DNA of 64,000 nt from Congeria kusceri (GCA_027627225.1 CM051030.1:8750001-8814000), one strand, 5' to 3'; shown: positions 48,531 to 62,852, counted from the stretch's first letter. Notes: a model not told the origin generated them from the letters alone. Numbers and translations: made by a program.

Positions 48531-50647
48531 AACAAGAGCTGTCGGAGGACAGCGCACTCGACTTTTCTTGTGCTTGTCAGAGTTACTGGCATTTTTTTCC
48601 TAAACAAGAAATATGGAAATTCCATAAAAACCAAATTTTTCAATAAAAATGCATTAAAGTCAGCACAACAATAAATTTTTAGTAATGGTGATCTTGACCT
48701 TGACCTCACCCACCCCATATGCAATCCTGAGCGAGGTCTCGATATAAGGTATCTATTTATTAAGTTTCATTAAAAATCTCAATGTCTTCTCAAGCTATTG
48801 AGCATAAACTGTTTTTATTAACGGTGACTTTGACCCCACCCACCCAATATGTAATCCCAAGCGAGTTCTCGATATAAGGTATATATGTATTAAAATTTCA
48901 TTTAAATATCTCAATGCGTTTTCAAGTTATTGAGTGGAAATCGTATTTCTATTTTTAGTGACCTTGACCCCACCAACCCCATAAGCAATCCCAAAGAGGT
49001 CTATATATAAGGTATCTAGGTATCAAGTTTCATTAAAATACCTATTTGCGTTCTCAAGTTATTGAGCGGAAACCGTTTTTCTATTTTTAGTAACAATGAC
49101 CTTGATCTTGACCCCACCCATATGCAATCCCAATAAAGGTCTTGATATAAGGTGTATGTATTAAGTGTTATTAAAATATCTCTATACGTTCTAAAGCTAT
49201 TAAGCGGAAACCGTTTTTCTATTTTTAGTAACAGTGATCTTGACCTAGTGTCCGCGAAAACCGTCGGTCCGCCGGTCCTGACTGATAAATTTAGTGCAGG
49301 ACCGACAAAAGTTGAAAGAAAATCGGTCCAACTGAGCGACGAAAAAATCCGATGACGATATTTACAATTCGCTGCAATTTGGACCGGATGTGAAAATTTC
49401 TTAATATCGGATAATTCGGCCAAATTCCATGACGGCCGACTAGACTATACTGGTTTCGGTATCATACTAATTTGGAACATTTAAATTAATAAAAGGGAAA
49501 TACACATAAATATGCATGCATAATAAACAAACTAACTCAATTGCAAATAATTAAAATTTATTTGACATTTAAATCACAACATTTATTCTTATCCCAACGG
49601 AGTTTAAACAATTTTTGCAGCATAATAAGAAGGCCGTCTTTGTCTGGATTTGAATTTTGTTAACCAATCATACGCAAGAAAAATACTATTCAGTTTTCGC
49701 AGACACTGTCACTTGCAAAGTCAACAACAGCTTCAAAATAAACAAGGATTTTGCCAGGTGATTTCGCTTTCATATTTTTATTGTTAACATCTTATTAATA
49801 TTTGTAGATTAAATAGCATTGTTTATACAGAGCTTGAAAATGTGGAATGGTTTACCCCGTTAAACTATTATGATGGTGCAAAGCCGGTTAATAAACGTAA
49901 ACACGAACTTCCAGAAGTAACTATTATTACATAATCTAAATAAAAATGTATCAACCCGCACATCTACAATAGAAAAATAAAATAAATTTCAACAGTTACC
50001 TCATGTTTGTTATGTTTTACAAGTTGTTACTTTTTGTAAAGTCGGACTGACAGATATTCATTCAGACTGACACATAATTAAAGCCCGTCAGACCGAATGA
50101 CTGACAGATTTTTCAAGTTTTCGCGAACACTGCTTGACCCCACCCAGCCCATATGCAATCCCAAGCAAGGTCTTGCTATAAGGTATCTATGTATTAAGTG
50201 TTATTAAAATATCTCAATACATTCTAAAGCTATTGAGCAGAAACCGTTTTTCTATTTTTAGTAACAGTGACCTTGACATTGACCCAACCCACCCCATATG
50301 CAATCCCAAGCGAGGTCTCGCTATAAGGTATCTATGTTTGAAGTTTCATTACAATAGCTTAATCCATTCCAGAGTTAGCGCAGAAACGAAAAGTAGAGAA
50401 ACTAGCTTACTGAAAAACTTTAACCTGTCCATATAGATTATTTGTAAAAATTTCTAAGTGTAAAAAGGCCCACAATTTTGACAAATTTTAAACTAGAGTT
50501 ATCAAAATTCGCCCATGAGTTCATTTTAATATAGGGAATAAGTGTTCTAAGTTTGAATTAAATCCCTCAAGCCATTCCTGAAAAACCAGCTCACCGAAAA
50601 ACTTGAACCTGTCCATATAGCTTTTTTCTTCAAAAAGTCGAGCTAAA
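48531..50647 (+). mobile_element. Family B element, copy 4, split by a hAT-like insertion
   Basis: Starts AACAAGAGCTGTCGGAGGAC (perfect GCTGTC/GACAGC stem), left motif CACTCGACTTTTCTTG, right end TAGCTTTTTTCTTCAAAAAG then TCGAGCTA. The roughly 140-bp core is interrupted at 49246-50132. Confidence 0.8.
49246..50132. mobile_element. hAT-like non-autonomous element, 887 bp
   Basis: Ends TAGTGTCCGCGAAAAC and GTTTTCGCGAACACTG pair with one internal mismatch and a mismatched outer base. CTTGACC flanks both sides (49239-49245, 50133-50139), target duplication of 7 (8 with one mismatch). No transposase. Inserted into family B core. Confidence 0.75.
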
Positions 50648-50648
50648 A

Positions 50649-51372
50649 CTCATTGAAGCATCTTGGTACAGTAAACACCCCCTTTGGTAATGAAGCTTCC
50701 CATAAAGTTTCATTGAATATTGGCTAATGAAGCATCACATACAGTTTTATTGTATTCTGGCCAGTAGTTGCGGAGGAATAGCCCGGACAAGAATTGTGCA
50801 CTATATTATAATTTCAGAAACCTTATAAGTCCCACAACTCCTAGAAAAATCATTGAAGCGGAACATCCTAGTTCAGTGCACACCTCCTCTGGTAATGAAG
50901 CTTCCTTTAAAGTTTCATTTAATTCTGGCCAGTAGTTGCATTTAAATAGACCAGACAAGAATTGTGCACAAAATACTTATTTCGGAAATCTTCAAAGTCC
51001 CATAACTCTGAGAAAAATTATTGAAGCGGATCGCCCTGGTTCAAAGCACACCTCCTCTTGGTAATAAGCTTCCTATAGTTTCATTGAATTCAGTAGTTGT
51101 GTAGAAAAAGACCGGACAAGAATAGTGCACTAAATGCTTATGCTTATTTCAGAAATCAGTCGCATAACTCAGAAAAATCATTGAAGCGGACCATCCTGGT
51201 TCAGTGCACGCCTCCTCTTGGTAATGAAGCTTCCCATGGAATTTCATTCAATTCTGGTCAGTAGTGGCTCAGAAATACTCCAGACAAAAAAATGGGATGG
51301 ACAGACGGAAGGACGGACGGACGGACAAAGCGGCGACTATATGCTCCCCGAAAATATTTTGGGGAGCATAAC
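50649..51372 (+). mobile_element. Family D-like element, left end missing
   Basis: Four to five cores of about 150 bp (AATCATTGAAGCGGACC, GGTAATGAAGCTTCCCAT) end in a GACGGACGGACGGAC tract and a perfect-looking hairpin ATGCTCCCC...GGGGAGCAT. The core starts immediately after the family B right end, so the left part was lost or replaced. Confidence 0.65.
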
Positions 51373-53620
51373 TGAGGTATCGTAGATTGTGAATCTTCAT
51401 TGGATTGTATTTGTAAATCCCATTGGAGCTGAAGCCAGATGTCTGATTATAAATGAGCATTCATCAACACTTCTCTATATTATTAATCATACATACTTCA
51501 TTAATTCACTGCTCATTTACATATGGTTCTTCAGTACAAAAAATATTTCCTACATATCAATAACAAAGCCATGAACAATTTAAATCACCATCCCTCAGGC
51601 AACAGAGTTCATGAATGAATTGAGAAAATAAAGATTAAACTCCTGTTCTGAAGGGGAGATGTGAATTCCCAGATGTGCTGTGATCAACATCTCTCTATTC
51701 CTCCCACTTACTCCCACACAAAACTGACAACTTATTACCATTCAAATCACAACTGCCATTCACATTTGACCTTTTCACTGAAAATCTTGCAGCACTGGCT
51801 GTAATTTCATTGATCACTTTTGAGACTAATTTACAAATTATTAGATACATGTACTTTAAGCACAATCAATAAGATTTTCAGCACATAGGAACTGGTATTA
51901 TTTGTTATTTTAATATCACCAAGGTTTCTAACATATTGATAAAGTTATCAGAGAAACAAGTAATTTCAGAGAACTACATTTATTCAAGGTCATTAGACAA
52001 GTAGTCATACATTTCCATCTATAAGCAATTCCAGAAAACTACTTTGCTACGATACACAGTCATTTCAGCATAAGTAATTTTGCAGCACAATTTTTATATT
52101 GCTGTTAAACTATTGTGTCACAAACAATAAGTAAATAAACAAAATTCATCAAGCTATCACTTGGCAATTAACAGTATTTATGCTGTTGTGAACTTTTGAA
52201 TTTAAATAAACAAATGTTTGAAACATGGCCTTTGCATAGAAATTACTTCTAGATAATAAATAAGCTGTTTGAAAGCTAAAGAAAGTGAACAGGGCCACAA
52301 TGGCTGAGGGCAATGAGTCCAATCCAATATGACTCCAGTGCGACAGGAAACTAGTTCTGAGATATGAAGGCTGACAAGCGTGGATGGCTCTATCTGCCTC
52401 TGTCAAAACAACTTCATTTCCAGGATATATTCACTGGCAATACAGACAACCTAGTACAATAAGCATGACACCATTCAGTTGGTTCACATACATGGAATCA
52501 TTTTTATGATTCTTACTTTCTAGAAGAAGCAAGGGTTAATTTTTGGTGTGGTTAGCTGTTTTTCATTAATATCCAAGAATATCAAAGAATACCTTTTGGG
52601 ACACAAACGAAACCATCACCTTTACCAAAATTTATACTTGTTGTTTTTCTTCATTTACCCTGATTGCATTAAGTATCACTTTAGAAGAAGCCTTACCATG
52701 TGACTCCTGTTGAAAGGTCATCCATTGCAGAAAACATCTTTCTCCTTTGAGTTACTCACACAAAGTCAGTAACAATGACAATGCATAAAAGTAGCCAAAT
52801 ATTGTGGATCAATAATGAAACTACTACGTACACAAACATCGTCCTTTTAAACATGGAATCGTGTTTGAAAATGAAGAAGTAATTCTTGTAAGACAACTTT
52901 AATTGATGTGAATCAACAGTTCACAAACACTAAGAACATACAACCAACCAACAAAAATCTGTTCACAGACAGCCAAATCAGCAAGATTTCATTGCATAAT
53001 ACATGAGAATGGTGCAATGCATGAACAGAATTACAAAATAAACGTTCAGTTACATGTACATGTAGTAAGTACAAACAATGCACAAAAAACATCTTAGAAC
53101 TTGGAGATATATCAGTCTACCACAGAATATTGACAATATTGATTATATTGAAGAACATGAAATCATTGCTATTTACATTACATCTAAGCAGCATGTAATA
53201 TGACCATTAGCAGCCAAAATCAATTCAGTTATGTGCAGAATCCATCAAGCTGTAGAGGAAAGATAACTGAAGTTAGGGAATGCACATCATAAAGCAGCAG
53301 TAAGCAGTATATATAGTATTCATGTCTGAAATTGTACACTCAATACATAAGCTTTTCAAAACTGAGCATTCTGTTTCATGACAATAAAATGCAATGTCAG
53401 ACTACATACATATTAACAACACTGTCAGGCTATAATCAATTGTTGGTTTGGCAAAACGCTACCAAACATTTTAGAGGTGGGTAGGTATGTATGTATGGTA
53501 TTTGTATTATTTTTTTTCTTTCAATGTTGTACATTACAGTTCACACTATGTGACAGCTGTACCTGTGTACTTACAATACCAACGTTTTATTGATTTATAA
53601 GTGTGTTAAAAATTGAAAAA
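51373..53620. other. AT-rich stretch, no gene seen
   Basis: About 2.2 kb without recognisable exon, RNA gene or repeat. Upstream of the R3HDM start codon, so it may be intron or 5' flank. Confidence 0.4.
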
Positions 53621-53639
53621 CTCTGATACAGATTTTGTT

Positions 53640-55246
53640 ATTGAAACAAGTTTTGACTGAAGGGGCATAACTCAATTACTAGGGATTAAGCTAAAGCGGA
53701 ATGGCAGGGCGGCCCGCCCTTCCATTTTTTAGCCCCGCCCTCTTGCCCTTTTCCTCCACCCTTTTTTTTAAAATTTGCCCGCCCTCCTGTGTACTTTTTG
53801 TCATTTGTGTCAGCACAGACACGCCCTTACACAATTTAATTGGTTACTTGCACATCTTGGCAAACACATCTTGGCCTAAATGATCATTGACGTATCGTCG
53901 GGACATGTGTCATTAATCAGCTCGTCATAACCATGCAACATCAATTATCAGTTACCAAATTAAGGGTAATTTGGTGCAGATTTCGGTGCTTCTGTAAAGG
54001 ATTTTTTGCAGCTGTTGTTTGTTAATGTTTAATTATGTTATTTCAACAAATTTTATCCATGTTATTGTTGTTGGTGTTCTGGAATTTTCTACTTATTATA
54101 ATAATTTACTTTCTTAAAAAACGTTATCAATGCAAACTAAATTGCAGATACGCACACATAATTACCTTGCGTGCAAAAACACGTATTAATTCAAATAGAA
54201 TTTTAATATTCAATAAGTTTTATGCCGTACACAATCTCCAGTTTAAGTCCAATACATGTATATTTTGTCACTCCCATTTAAATATCCATTTTATCCCATG
54301 CAACATAACACCTGTCTTATTCTTTTGACACCCTTGACATTTCACTTAAAACACTAATTCATTAATGCTCTATCGATAGTGCTTGCATTGTTGAGGTACA
54401 GTAGTGCTGATTGATGCTTTTGTTCACTGCTACAAACTGCTAGAGAATGGCCCCAGTTCCGCAGTCACACCAAAGACTTTTAAAGTCAAACTGACACCGT
54501 TGCTAAGGACGTTACTAACGTTGCTAAGGATTGCAGATTTAATAGCCTGGTTAATTTATGATGTGTTGCACTTACACTCTTCTCAGTTGTAACAGGTGTT
54601 ATTGTCAATGACTGTATGTTTTACGGATTGTATTGTTTGTTCAAATTGGAAATATGATTGCAAGGTAATTAGGAATTGATGAAATGATTTTCTTTAATGA
54701 AATAACTATGAATTAAATATGAAATAAATAAGAAAAAAAAAAAAAAAAAAAAAGACAACACATTCCACTGGCATTTAAGTATGTAAATAATATATATGAT
54801 AAAATCGTCTAAATTATAATAATAATAATAAAACAGTATTTCTATCTTTTAAAATGAAAAGTAAGGATTGCTAAATATTATTATGAATATTATTATTAAT
54901 TTAATAATATTAATTAATTAATTAATAATAATAATATTTATAATAATAAAAACAATAATATTAATATAAATAAATAAATATATATATATATATATATACC
55001 CTTTTTGGCAAAAAGGCCCCCCCCTGCCCTTTTTCAGGCCCCCCTGCCATTGTTTTAGTCTGGCTAAATCCCTACAATTACCATAAGAGCAATTATGCCG
55101 TAAACCGAACTTAACCTCCTTTTATGCCTACACCCATTTCCCCAAAGTTTCATCATGATTGCACAAAAACTTCGCAAGTTATTATCTGAACAAACTAAAG
55201 GGGCCTACGCCGTCAAAGTAACCCCTGTATTTCAGGCAACACAATA
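53640..55246 (+). mobile_element. Family E-like remnant interrupted by a TIR element
   Basis: Core sequence GAAGGGGCATAACTCAATTAC continues after the insertion as CCATAAGAGCAATTATGCCG and ends AGGGGCCTACGCCGTC ... TTTCAGGCAACACA, like the family E right end. No left end recognised. Confidence 0.5.
53680..55074. mobile_element. TAGGGA-family TIR element, 1,395 bp, 7-bp target duplication
   Basis: Left end TAGGGATTAAGCTAAAGCGG then AATGGCAGGG; right end CCCTGCCATTGTTTTAGTCT then GGCTAAATCCCTA. CAATTAC is duplicated exactly at 53673-53679 and 55075-55081. The interior has a 21-A run, AT-rich palindromic tracts (54780-54998) and a (TA)n run, and no transposase. Confidence 0.78.
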
Positions 55247-56623
55247 AAACTCGTCATTAAGTGAAATGCACCAAAATTATATGCATCCTTTGAGATAAAT
55301 CAATGACGCAATCGGTGGTTGTAAACAATGTTTGTTACTAGCATTATTCAAAAGAACATCCGTTAAAGACGATTCATACAAGGACATTTATCACTAAAAA
55401 ACAATTTACAAACATTAACTAAGGTAATTAACATCGAAAACTCACTCAAAAATCACTTGGAAAACACCTCATGAAATAATATTCTACGCAACCGCCATCA
55501 GCGTTAATCTCCAAAAAGAAGAGCATCTGAGGGCTAACTTCCACAATATTAATCTAAAGACTTTAAATGTGCAGAAAGGACACAAACTTAACAAACAATA
55601 CATTTCTTAAGGACGTCCTAAACAGCTCCTTAGTATTGTCAGATTATGATCATTAGCAGCCAATTGTTTAAATTGCTTTAAAAGATGCAAACAGAAACTG
55701 GAATAAGAAATTACTGTTTATCACATGCTATACCTTGTCTCCCGTGTAATACAACCGTTACGAATATTTCCATCTTACACATGTGTAAGATAACATTTTG
55801 ACCGTTTTCATTGGCTACATATTCTTTGACTGACCAATCGCATGACGTTATTTTGGGAAATGACGTCCTCAACATGAAATGATGTCATGCCAATACTCAA
55901 CTTTTAGGATTTATCAACATGTATTGGTAAAATTAGACGTTTTTTTCGTTTAAAATCATGTGATAAAAAAGATCTGACACTCATTGTCATTTCATACCTT
56001 TTTTTTTTATTAAACTCATCCAGGAAAGTCGTTAGTAAGCTTGCCAAAGGCTCGCTTACTAACAAAATTCCTGAACTCGTTTAATAAACAAATCGTGTCA
56101 GATCCTATATTTCTACATGCCAAGTTTTTTCCTTCTTTGGACTAGTGTCCAATTAAATAATAAACAATAATACATAAAATTTCATAACCAATTTTCCCCA
56201 TTAGAGAGATTTCAAAATTCAAAGGTACCAAACAATATGGGCACCAGACAAAGTCCCAATGTGAGAAAAGAATCACTTAAACCAAGCAGTATAAAAGGCA
56301 TGGCCTGGATCCAGGACACCAGTTACTGACTTGTGGTATTCACATCAGCCTGCTATTGCTTAGCAGTGTCTGCAGCGGGGCATGCATACCAGGTCACTGA
56401 CCCTTCACCATCTCTGTCCAACCCTCCCCCACAGTTCTAATGAGATCTAGCTTGGAGTTTCCAACACTTTGCCATCCATTAATGACCATTTAGGTTGTTT
56501 CCATCTTCATAGTAATGTATAAAGATGTATCTTGTAAATAGGTAATCATAATGTGTTAAGTCACATACACCAATTACATGGCAATACTAAACAGGCAAAG
56601 TACATTAGTTCACAAAGTTCTCA
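55247..56623. other. stretch with no recognised feature
   Basis: No exon or repeat recognised. Slightly higher CpG content around 55,480-55,520 and 55,800-55,870 might mark a 5' exon or promoter of R3HDM, but nothing in the sequence proves it. Confidence 0.3.
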
Positions 56624-57812
56624 GAAGAAGAGGGCAATAAGGCCCTAGGTCGCTCACCTGAGTGGAAAAGGAACTAAACTGTTCTGAGCAAGTTTCATGA
56701 AGATTCGGCTAAAAATATGGCCTTTAGAGTGTTCACAAGCTTTTTCTTCGATTTGGTCTGGTGACCTAGTTTTTGACCCCACATAACCCAGTTTCAAACT
56801 CGTCTAAGATATAATTGGGACAAATGTTCTGAGCAAGTTTCATGATGATTGGGCTACAAATGTGGCCTCTAATAGCGTTCACAAGCTTTTTCTTCACTTT
56901 GGCCTGGTGACCTTGTTTTTGACCCCATATGACCCAGTTTCAAATTTGTCCGAGATATTATTGAAACAAATGTTCTGAACAAGTTTCAAGAAGATTGAGT
57001 AACAAATATGACTTCTAGAGTGATCACAAGCTTTTTATTCAATTTGACTTAGTGACCTAGTTTTCGACCCCACATGAACCATTTCAAACTCGTCCAAGAT
57101 ATCATTAGAACAAATGTTCTGGTTAAGTTTAATTAACACTGGGCAATAAATGTGGCCTCTAGAGTATTCACAAGCTTTTAATATAGCCTTATAAGAAAAA
57201 ACTGCCCCGTCCCCTGGGGGCCATGTTTTTCAACGGAGCAGAACCATTTTCAAACTTGGCTGAGATATCACAAGATAAAATATTTTGAGCCAGTTTCATG
57301 TTGATTGGGCAAAAAATGTGACTTCGAGAGTGTTCACAAGCTTTTTCTTCAATTTGACCTAGTGGCCTAGTTTTTGACCCCACCAGACCAGTTTCGAACT
57401 CGTCCAAGATATCATTGGGACATATAAGGATATATACAGCCATATAAGGAAAACTGCCCCCCCGCCCCCCCTGGCGGCCATGTTTTTAAATGGAGCGGAA
57501 CCATATCCAAACTCAGAAAGCAATCATAAGAACAAATGTTCCAAGCAAGTTTCATTTTGATTGGGCAAAAAATGTGACTTCTAAAGTGTTCGCAAGCTTT
57601 CTGTGCAATTTGACCTAGTGACAAACTCATCCAAGATATCATTGGGACCGATGTTCTGAGCAAGTTTCATGATGATTGGGCAATAAATGTGACCTCTAGA
57701 GTGTTCACAAAGTAAAAGTTGACGACGAACGACTAAACGACGGACGACGGACAAAAGTTTATCACAGAAGCTCGCCATGAGCACAACGAGCATGTTGTGG
57801 TCAGGTGGGCTA
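56624..57812 (+). mobile_element. Family A element, copy 6 (different core)
   Basis: Starts AGAAGAAGAGGGCAATAAGG, left motif GTCGCTCACCTGAG; right hairpin AGCTCGCCATGAGCACAACG then GGTCAGGTGGGCTAAAA. Cores of about 150-170 bp (AAGTTTCATGATGATTGGGC, GTGACCTAGTTTTTGACCCC) are unrelated at first sight to the other family A cores. GACGACGGACGACGGAC tract before the right end. Confidence 0.75.
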
Positions 57813-58095
57813 AAAAACAACAACTTAAGTTTTCAGCTGTGGAAAGATCCGAGAATTTAAATTTGTCAGAAAACACAACTGAATTGACAAAACAAAGCAA
57901 ACAAATGTTGACAGTAGCCCAAAATACCAGCTAATCTCCCATCTCAACTACCCCCCAATCAACCTAACCCCACCCACCAATTAATCCTGTCAGCTGATCT
58001 CACCTACACACAACCTGTCATACCTCATAACCTGTTAGCACTTTCCACCATCAGGCAAACAACAATTCCAACACATGACTGGGAAAAACAAGACA

Positions 58096-58422
58096 ACATG
58101 ACCTGTATTTTATGATGCTACACGTGTATACCAAGAATTATTTGAATATGTCAAGTCATTATTGAGTTATTGTCTGGAAATCATGATTTTAGGGAATTTC
58201 AAGTCGAAAAGGGGCCATAACTCTGTCAAAATGTAGTGGTTTGTAACCAACATCGAACATGACCTGTATTCTATGAAGTTACACATGTGTACCAAAAATT
58301 ATGTGAATATGTCAAGCGTTTCTTGAGTTATCATCGGAAACCAAAAACCAACGGACCGACAGCCCAACGGACCGACAAGCTCACTCCTATATATCCACCT
58401 AAACTTCGTTTGTGGGGGTATA
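58096..58422 (+). mobile_element. Family C element, copy 3 (left end missing)
   Basis: About two cores (CATAACTCTGTCAAAATGTA, GGTTTGTAACC) followed by an ACCGACAGCCCAACGGACCG tract and the right end CTTCGTTTGTGGGGGTATA. Confidence 0.7.
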
Positions 58423-58984
58423 ATGAATGTGTTGAAACTATATTTAGACGTGTCATGTCTAAAAGGTGGCATACAGCACGTTTGTTTAAATTAGTATTAC
58501 ACACTGATGAAAGTTGACAAACTGAATATTTTACAGTTGTTGGAAAGTGTTTCATGGATATTCAGACCTAGAATAGCGCAATATAGATGTATATAAGTGA
58601 TGTTATATGTAAAGTTTATAACAAAAATGGATAGTGAAGACAGAAATCAGATGTCGCTGAACTCTAGGATTGTTGTATGTCGTGTTGAAGGCTTTATTTC
58701 TGTGCGGGTAACTTTACAAACAGTTAAATGATATTACTAAATAATTTTAGTAGGCGAAATTCATAATCTGATATAGGTTTACCGAAAGCAGTCGAGGGAG
58801 GATCCAGAATTACGTAGACTTTTGTAATAGTTTTTACACCGTAAATAGTTTCATAGAAAAAAGTACATACAAATAAACATATAAATATATATATATATAT
58901 ATATGTCATAAATAAACAAAATTTTACCAATTTGACGCTTCTTTTCTAATAATGACAGACGTTTAAAATGACTCACTACAGGCA

Positions 58985-59654
58985 ACCCGGCACAGGTCAA
59001 CAATCTTTGTAGAGGACAACTGGGTCTCACAGTTTCAGGAGAGAAGATTTTTCAAGTCATTTTGTTATTTAAGTCTATACAAACAATGTCACTCCTGGGA
59101 CGTGGCCAGTTTTGACCCCAGGGGCATCATTTGAACAATCTTTGTAGAGGATCACTGTACAATGTTACATACCAAATAGAAAAACCACTAGCCTTGCGGT
59201 TTCATAGGAGAAGATTTTTGAAGTGATTTTGCTATTTAAGTCTATACAAAACAATGTGACCCCTGGGGCGTGGCCAGTTTTGACCCCAGGGCATCAGTTT
59301 AACAGTCTTTGTAAAGAACCACTAGAGGATGCCACATACCAAATATGACACATACCAAACATGACAACTCTCAGCCATGCAGTTTCAGAGAAGAAGACTT
59401 TTAAAGTTTTCACTTTTTAAATCTATTTTTAGCTCTGGTTACCTACATATGCAGTGGACCAAAAAGATCTGAACAATATTGAAAAAGGGTTACCCAAGGA
59501 TCATTCCTGTGAAGTTTGGTAAAAATATTCCCAGCGGTTTAGGAGGTGTTGTTTGAATTAAAATGTTGACGCACGACGAACGACAGATGACGTACAACGG
59601 ACGAAAGGTGATCACAAAAGCTCACCATGAGCATGTTGTGCTCAGGTGAGCTAA
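58985..59654 (+). mobile_element. Family A element, copy 7 (left end missing)
   Basis: Core repeats (CAATCTTTGTAGAGGACAAC, GACGTGGCCAGTTTTGACCC) and right hairpin AGCTCACCATGAGCATGTTG then TGCTCAGGTGAGCTAAAA. An ACGACGAACGACAGATGACG tract precedes it. An (AT)n microsatellite lies upstream at about 58885-58905. Confidence 0.7.
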
Positions 59655-62600
59655 AACACCAAATTGCAAGGATATAAATGATGGAAGCTCCACAATATTA
59701 ACTCTGGCAAGTTGTGTGGATTTAAATAAAAATTGCTTATTGCAATGCCAAATCAATAAGCAAAACTGTTTGAGCATGAAACAAAAATACCATACAAACA
59801 TGCAGATTATACAAGATCACTAAACCAATCCCTAGATCTTTACTTTAAGAAAACTACCAATTAAGAACATGATCTTTAATCTCTTCTTTTTATTCATCTT
59901 ATCTCTGTAATTCATTTAGCTTCTGGTGAATTTCCATTGAATTTCATAAAGTAGTTCCAGAGAAAAAGTCCTAACACAAATAATAAAGTTTGAGGTTCAT
60001 AAAAAATAGAAGCAGCTAGTAATGCAATGCAGCTGACATGCACACTTTAACAGTAGCTACAAGCATGTAAAATTCTTAACCTAAAATATCCACAAGAAAG
60101 AATGATCAATGTGATGGCTTATACAATTTGAATGGCTTGAATATGATTCTGTTATTAAGTATACTGCACATGAAGAGTTAATAATTATTCTTACAAGTTG
60201 AAACTAGTAATGAAAATAGAATGTTCTATATCTATGATCTTGCCTATATCACAACCTGACATTAACTACTGGTACTACTTTCAAGGCCAGGAGTTTCAAT
60301 CTAACTTGCTTCCTCAGAAAGTAAAGAAGAGTGCAGGTATTCATTTTGCTGGGCATCACTATAAACATGTACAACCAACATGAGACATTCTACTGACATA
60401 GTAAATTATCATTTCAATCATTTGTACTTCAATTGTTTCTAATTGTTTATAGTTTTGAAATAATTCATACAAACAAGCTTTTAAATATCATGTCTCTTCA
60501 TTATCTTGTTTGAAAACAATAATATCTTCTCAAAATCTGTATATTGACCAACCCAGAGCAGCAGCAGTGGAAACCAATAAAAGCAGGTTGCAGCAGCAAG
60601 CTACAATGTATTTTGTTCTTGACATTGGAAAGTCTCTATTTGATTAATTCTAGGGCCTTTCATGTCAAATTTGGTATGAAATGATAACTGGTACTTTAAT
60701 ACACATAATGTTTCGTATTGCCATTAATATACAGGGTAGTTGCAGAGATATTGCTGTTGATAAAAATTTTAGGGTTATTGCTACACTGCTTTATTTAATG
60801 CAAAGTAGTGAAATATATAAAAATATCAGTGAGGTATATCCCTATATCACTCACAGTGATTGACTACTTTTTTGAATTTTATTTGATTTGAACAATATTT
60901 AATTGTAGGTGCTGCACCATTTATCACACAGAATTACCAAGAAAGAAAAGTAGTGAAGATTAATAACACCAAATGTTAAGAATACCTCTCTGATATATTG
61001 AAGTCTCCTCTTAATTTCCCTTGGATTTTCCTCAGACGTATTGAGCCAAGGAGACTAGAACAGACACTGCCATGCGGGTACAAGTTTTACCCACAAGGCA
61101 TTGGAGCTCGTCATCTTGGTCCAAATTTAATTTTAGCATTCAAAGTATTTATTTTATCCTTTGCACTTTATTCATCCCAGCATTAAGCACATAATTATAT
61201 TGTTTTGTGTGTATTAAGTTTTTATATCCAGTAACCACTCTTAAGTATTTAAGTATCCAATGTGTGTTCTTGTAAGTAGTGTTCAGCGTTTAATTCTCCG
61301 CCATCTTGTTTTCTCCACATTCTTCACTGATTTTTAATCCAATTGTGTTGTTAAGTCAGAATAAATCTCGAACTAAAGTTATCAAAATTGGCCTACGAGT
61401 TCATTGTAATATAGGGAATAAGTGTTCTAAGTTTGAATGAAATGCCTCAAGCCATTCCTGAGAAACCAGCTTACCGAAAAACTATAACCTGTTCATATAA
61501 TCTGCTTACGATGATCAGTTACGTGACTTCTCGGATCCCAGATTTTTCGGTCCCAACCAATATAAGGGAACACCATAAGAACTTCTCGGACCCAAATATT
61601 AATTTAAGATTATTATTAATATTTGTATCATGAATAAACCGATCATACCGCCCCATGTTTACACCAGTGATACATGAATAACCTAAATAATTTTATTATA
61701 TATTTAAATATGTCAGGCAAATTTACAATGTAAGAATATATTGCGGGAGTGAATGAAAATAATTTTGTATCAGCCGAGTGTAGTTATTCTTAAGTACTAT
61801 ACCTTTCATTTCTCTTAGAAGTTATCTGATGCATACACATTTCGAAGTCAATTGTCTTTTTTAAAGACATTTCTTGTTCTAGCTGTTTCTGCCATTGATA
61901 CTGTCAATGTTGCTGTTGTTGCTTTCATCGTAACTTTAACATGTATAACATACAACAAGTTAAATAAATTCAAATTCTAACTAGAAACATCTCTACCCAG
62001 ACATATTAAAGTGTGTTGCCACAATGATTTGTAGTTATTGTTACATGCAATAAGTTTCATACGAAGACAAATCAATTTTCGGATAAATAAATCAAATTAC
62101 TGTTCTCACCCATCTCATGCACTGCAACAGTCAGGCATGTCAACAGAAGAATCAAGTAAAATCAGGTCTGTCTCTCAGATGAAACTGCAGATTTCCTTGC
62201 CAGAGTCAATAACCTATGTTTCTCTGTTCTCATTCTGTTCAAGAATTGTCTTGAGTGTGTCCTATATGTAGAGACATGCCAAACAATTTCCACACATCAA
62301 TCACTATTTTCTATTTAAATGTCATGTCCTTGAAGTATCCCGCTGATGTTCATGACATACTACATTGTAAATATGTTGTCTCCAATCAAAATCATTGAAT
62401 TAAAATCAGCAATTTTCACTGACCTAAAAACTTGTTTCTCCAGACTGCTCAAACTTGTCAAAAACAGAGTTTTTTGCACAATAAAACTTTATCATTTTCA
62501 AACTTACACAAATGCCAAAAATACATATTTACCATTCACAAAAGCATAACTCACAACTTTCAATGCCAAAAAATGTTTTCCACAACATAATAGAATGACG

Positions 62601-62850
62601 GGAGTTAAAACACATTTATATCTGTACTTGTTATACTGGCACCATTTTCTTTTTTTATGAGCAATCCTCACCTACAATGTTCATCAATCAGATTGCATAA
62701 CTGATCATTCCAAGCATTTCTGTGCATTTATCGTTCACAAATGCCACTCACAAAAGCACTGCTTATCACAACTTCGGTTTAAGTGTTTCTGTCTTTCTGG
62801 TGTTTTTTGTCTTTTCTGCTTCTTGTGTTCAAGTGTCAACGTACACATTC
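59655..62850. other. AT-rich stretch with one family B core remnant
   Basis: Mostly featureless. At 61366-61500 a single family B second core (AAGTTATCAAAATTGGCCTA, CCTCAAGCCATTCCTGAGAA) sits without ends, in plus orientation. No gene recognised. Confidence 0.45.
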
Positions 62851-62852
62851 AC

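Noticed and set aside
49016..49423. 135-codon minus-strand open frame (RSRSLLLKIEKRF repeats)
   Set aside because: Translation of family B core repeats running into the hAT-like insertion.
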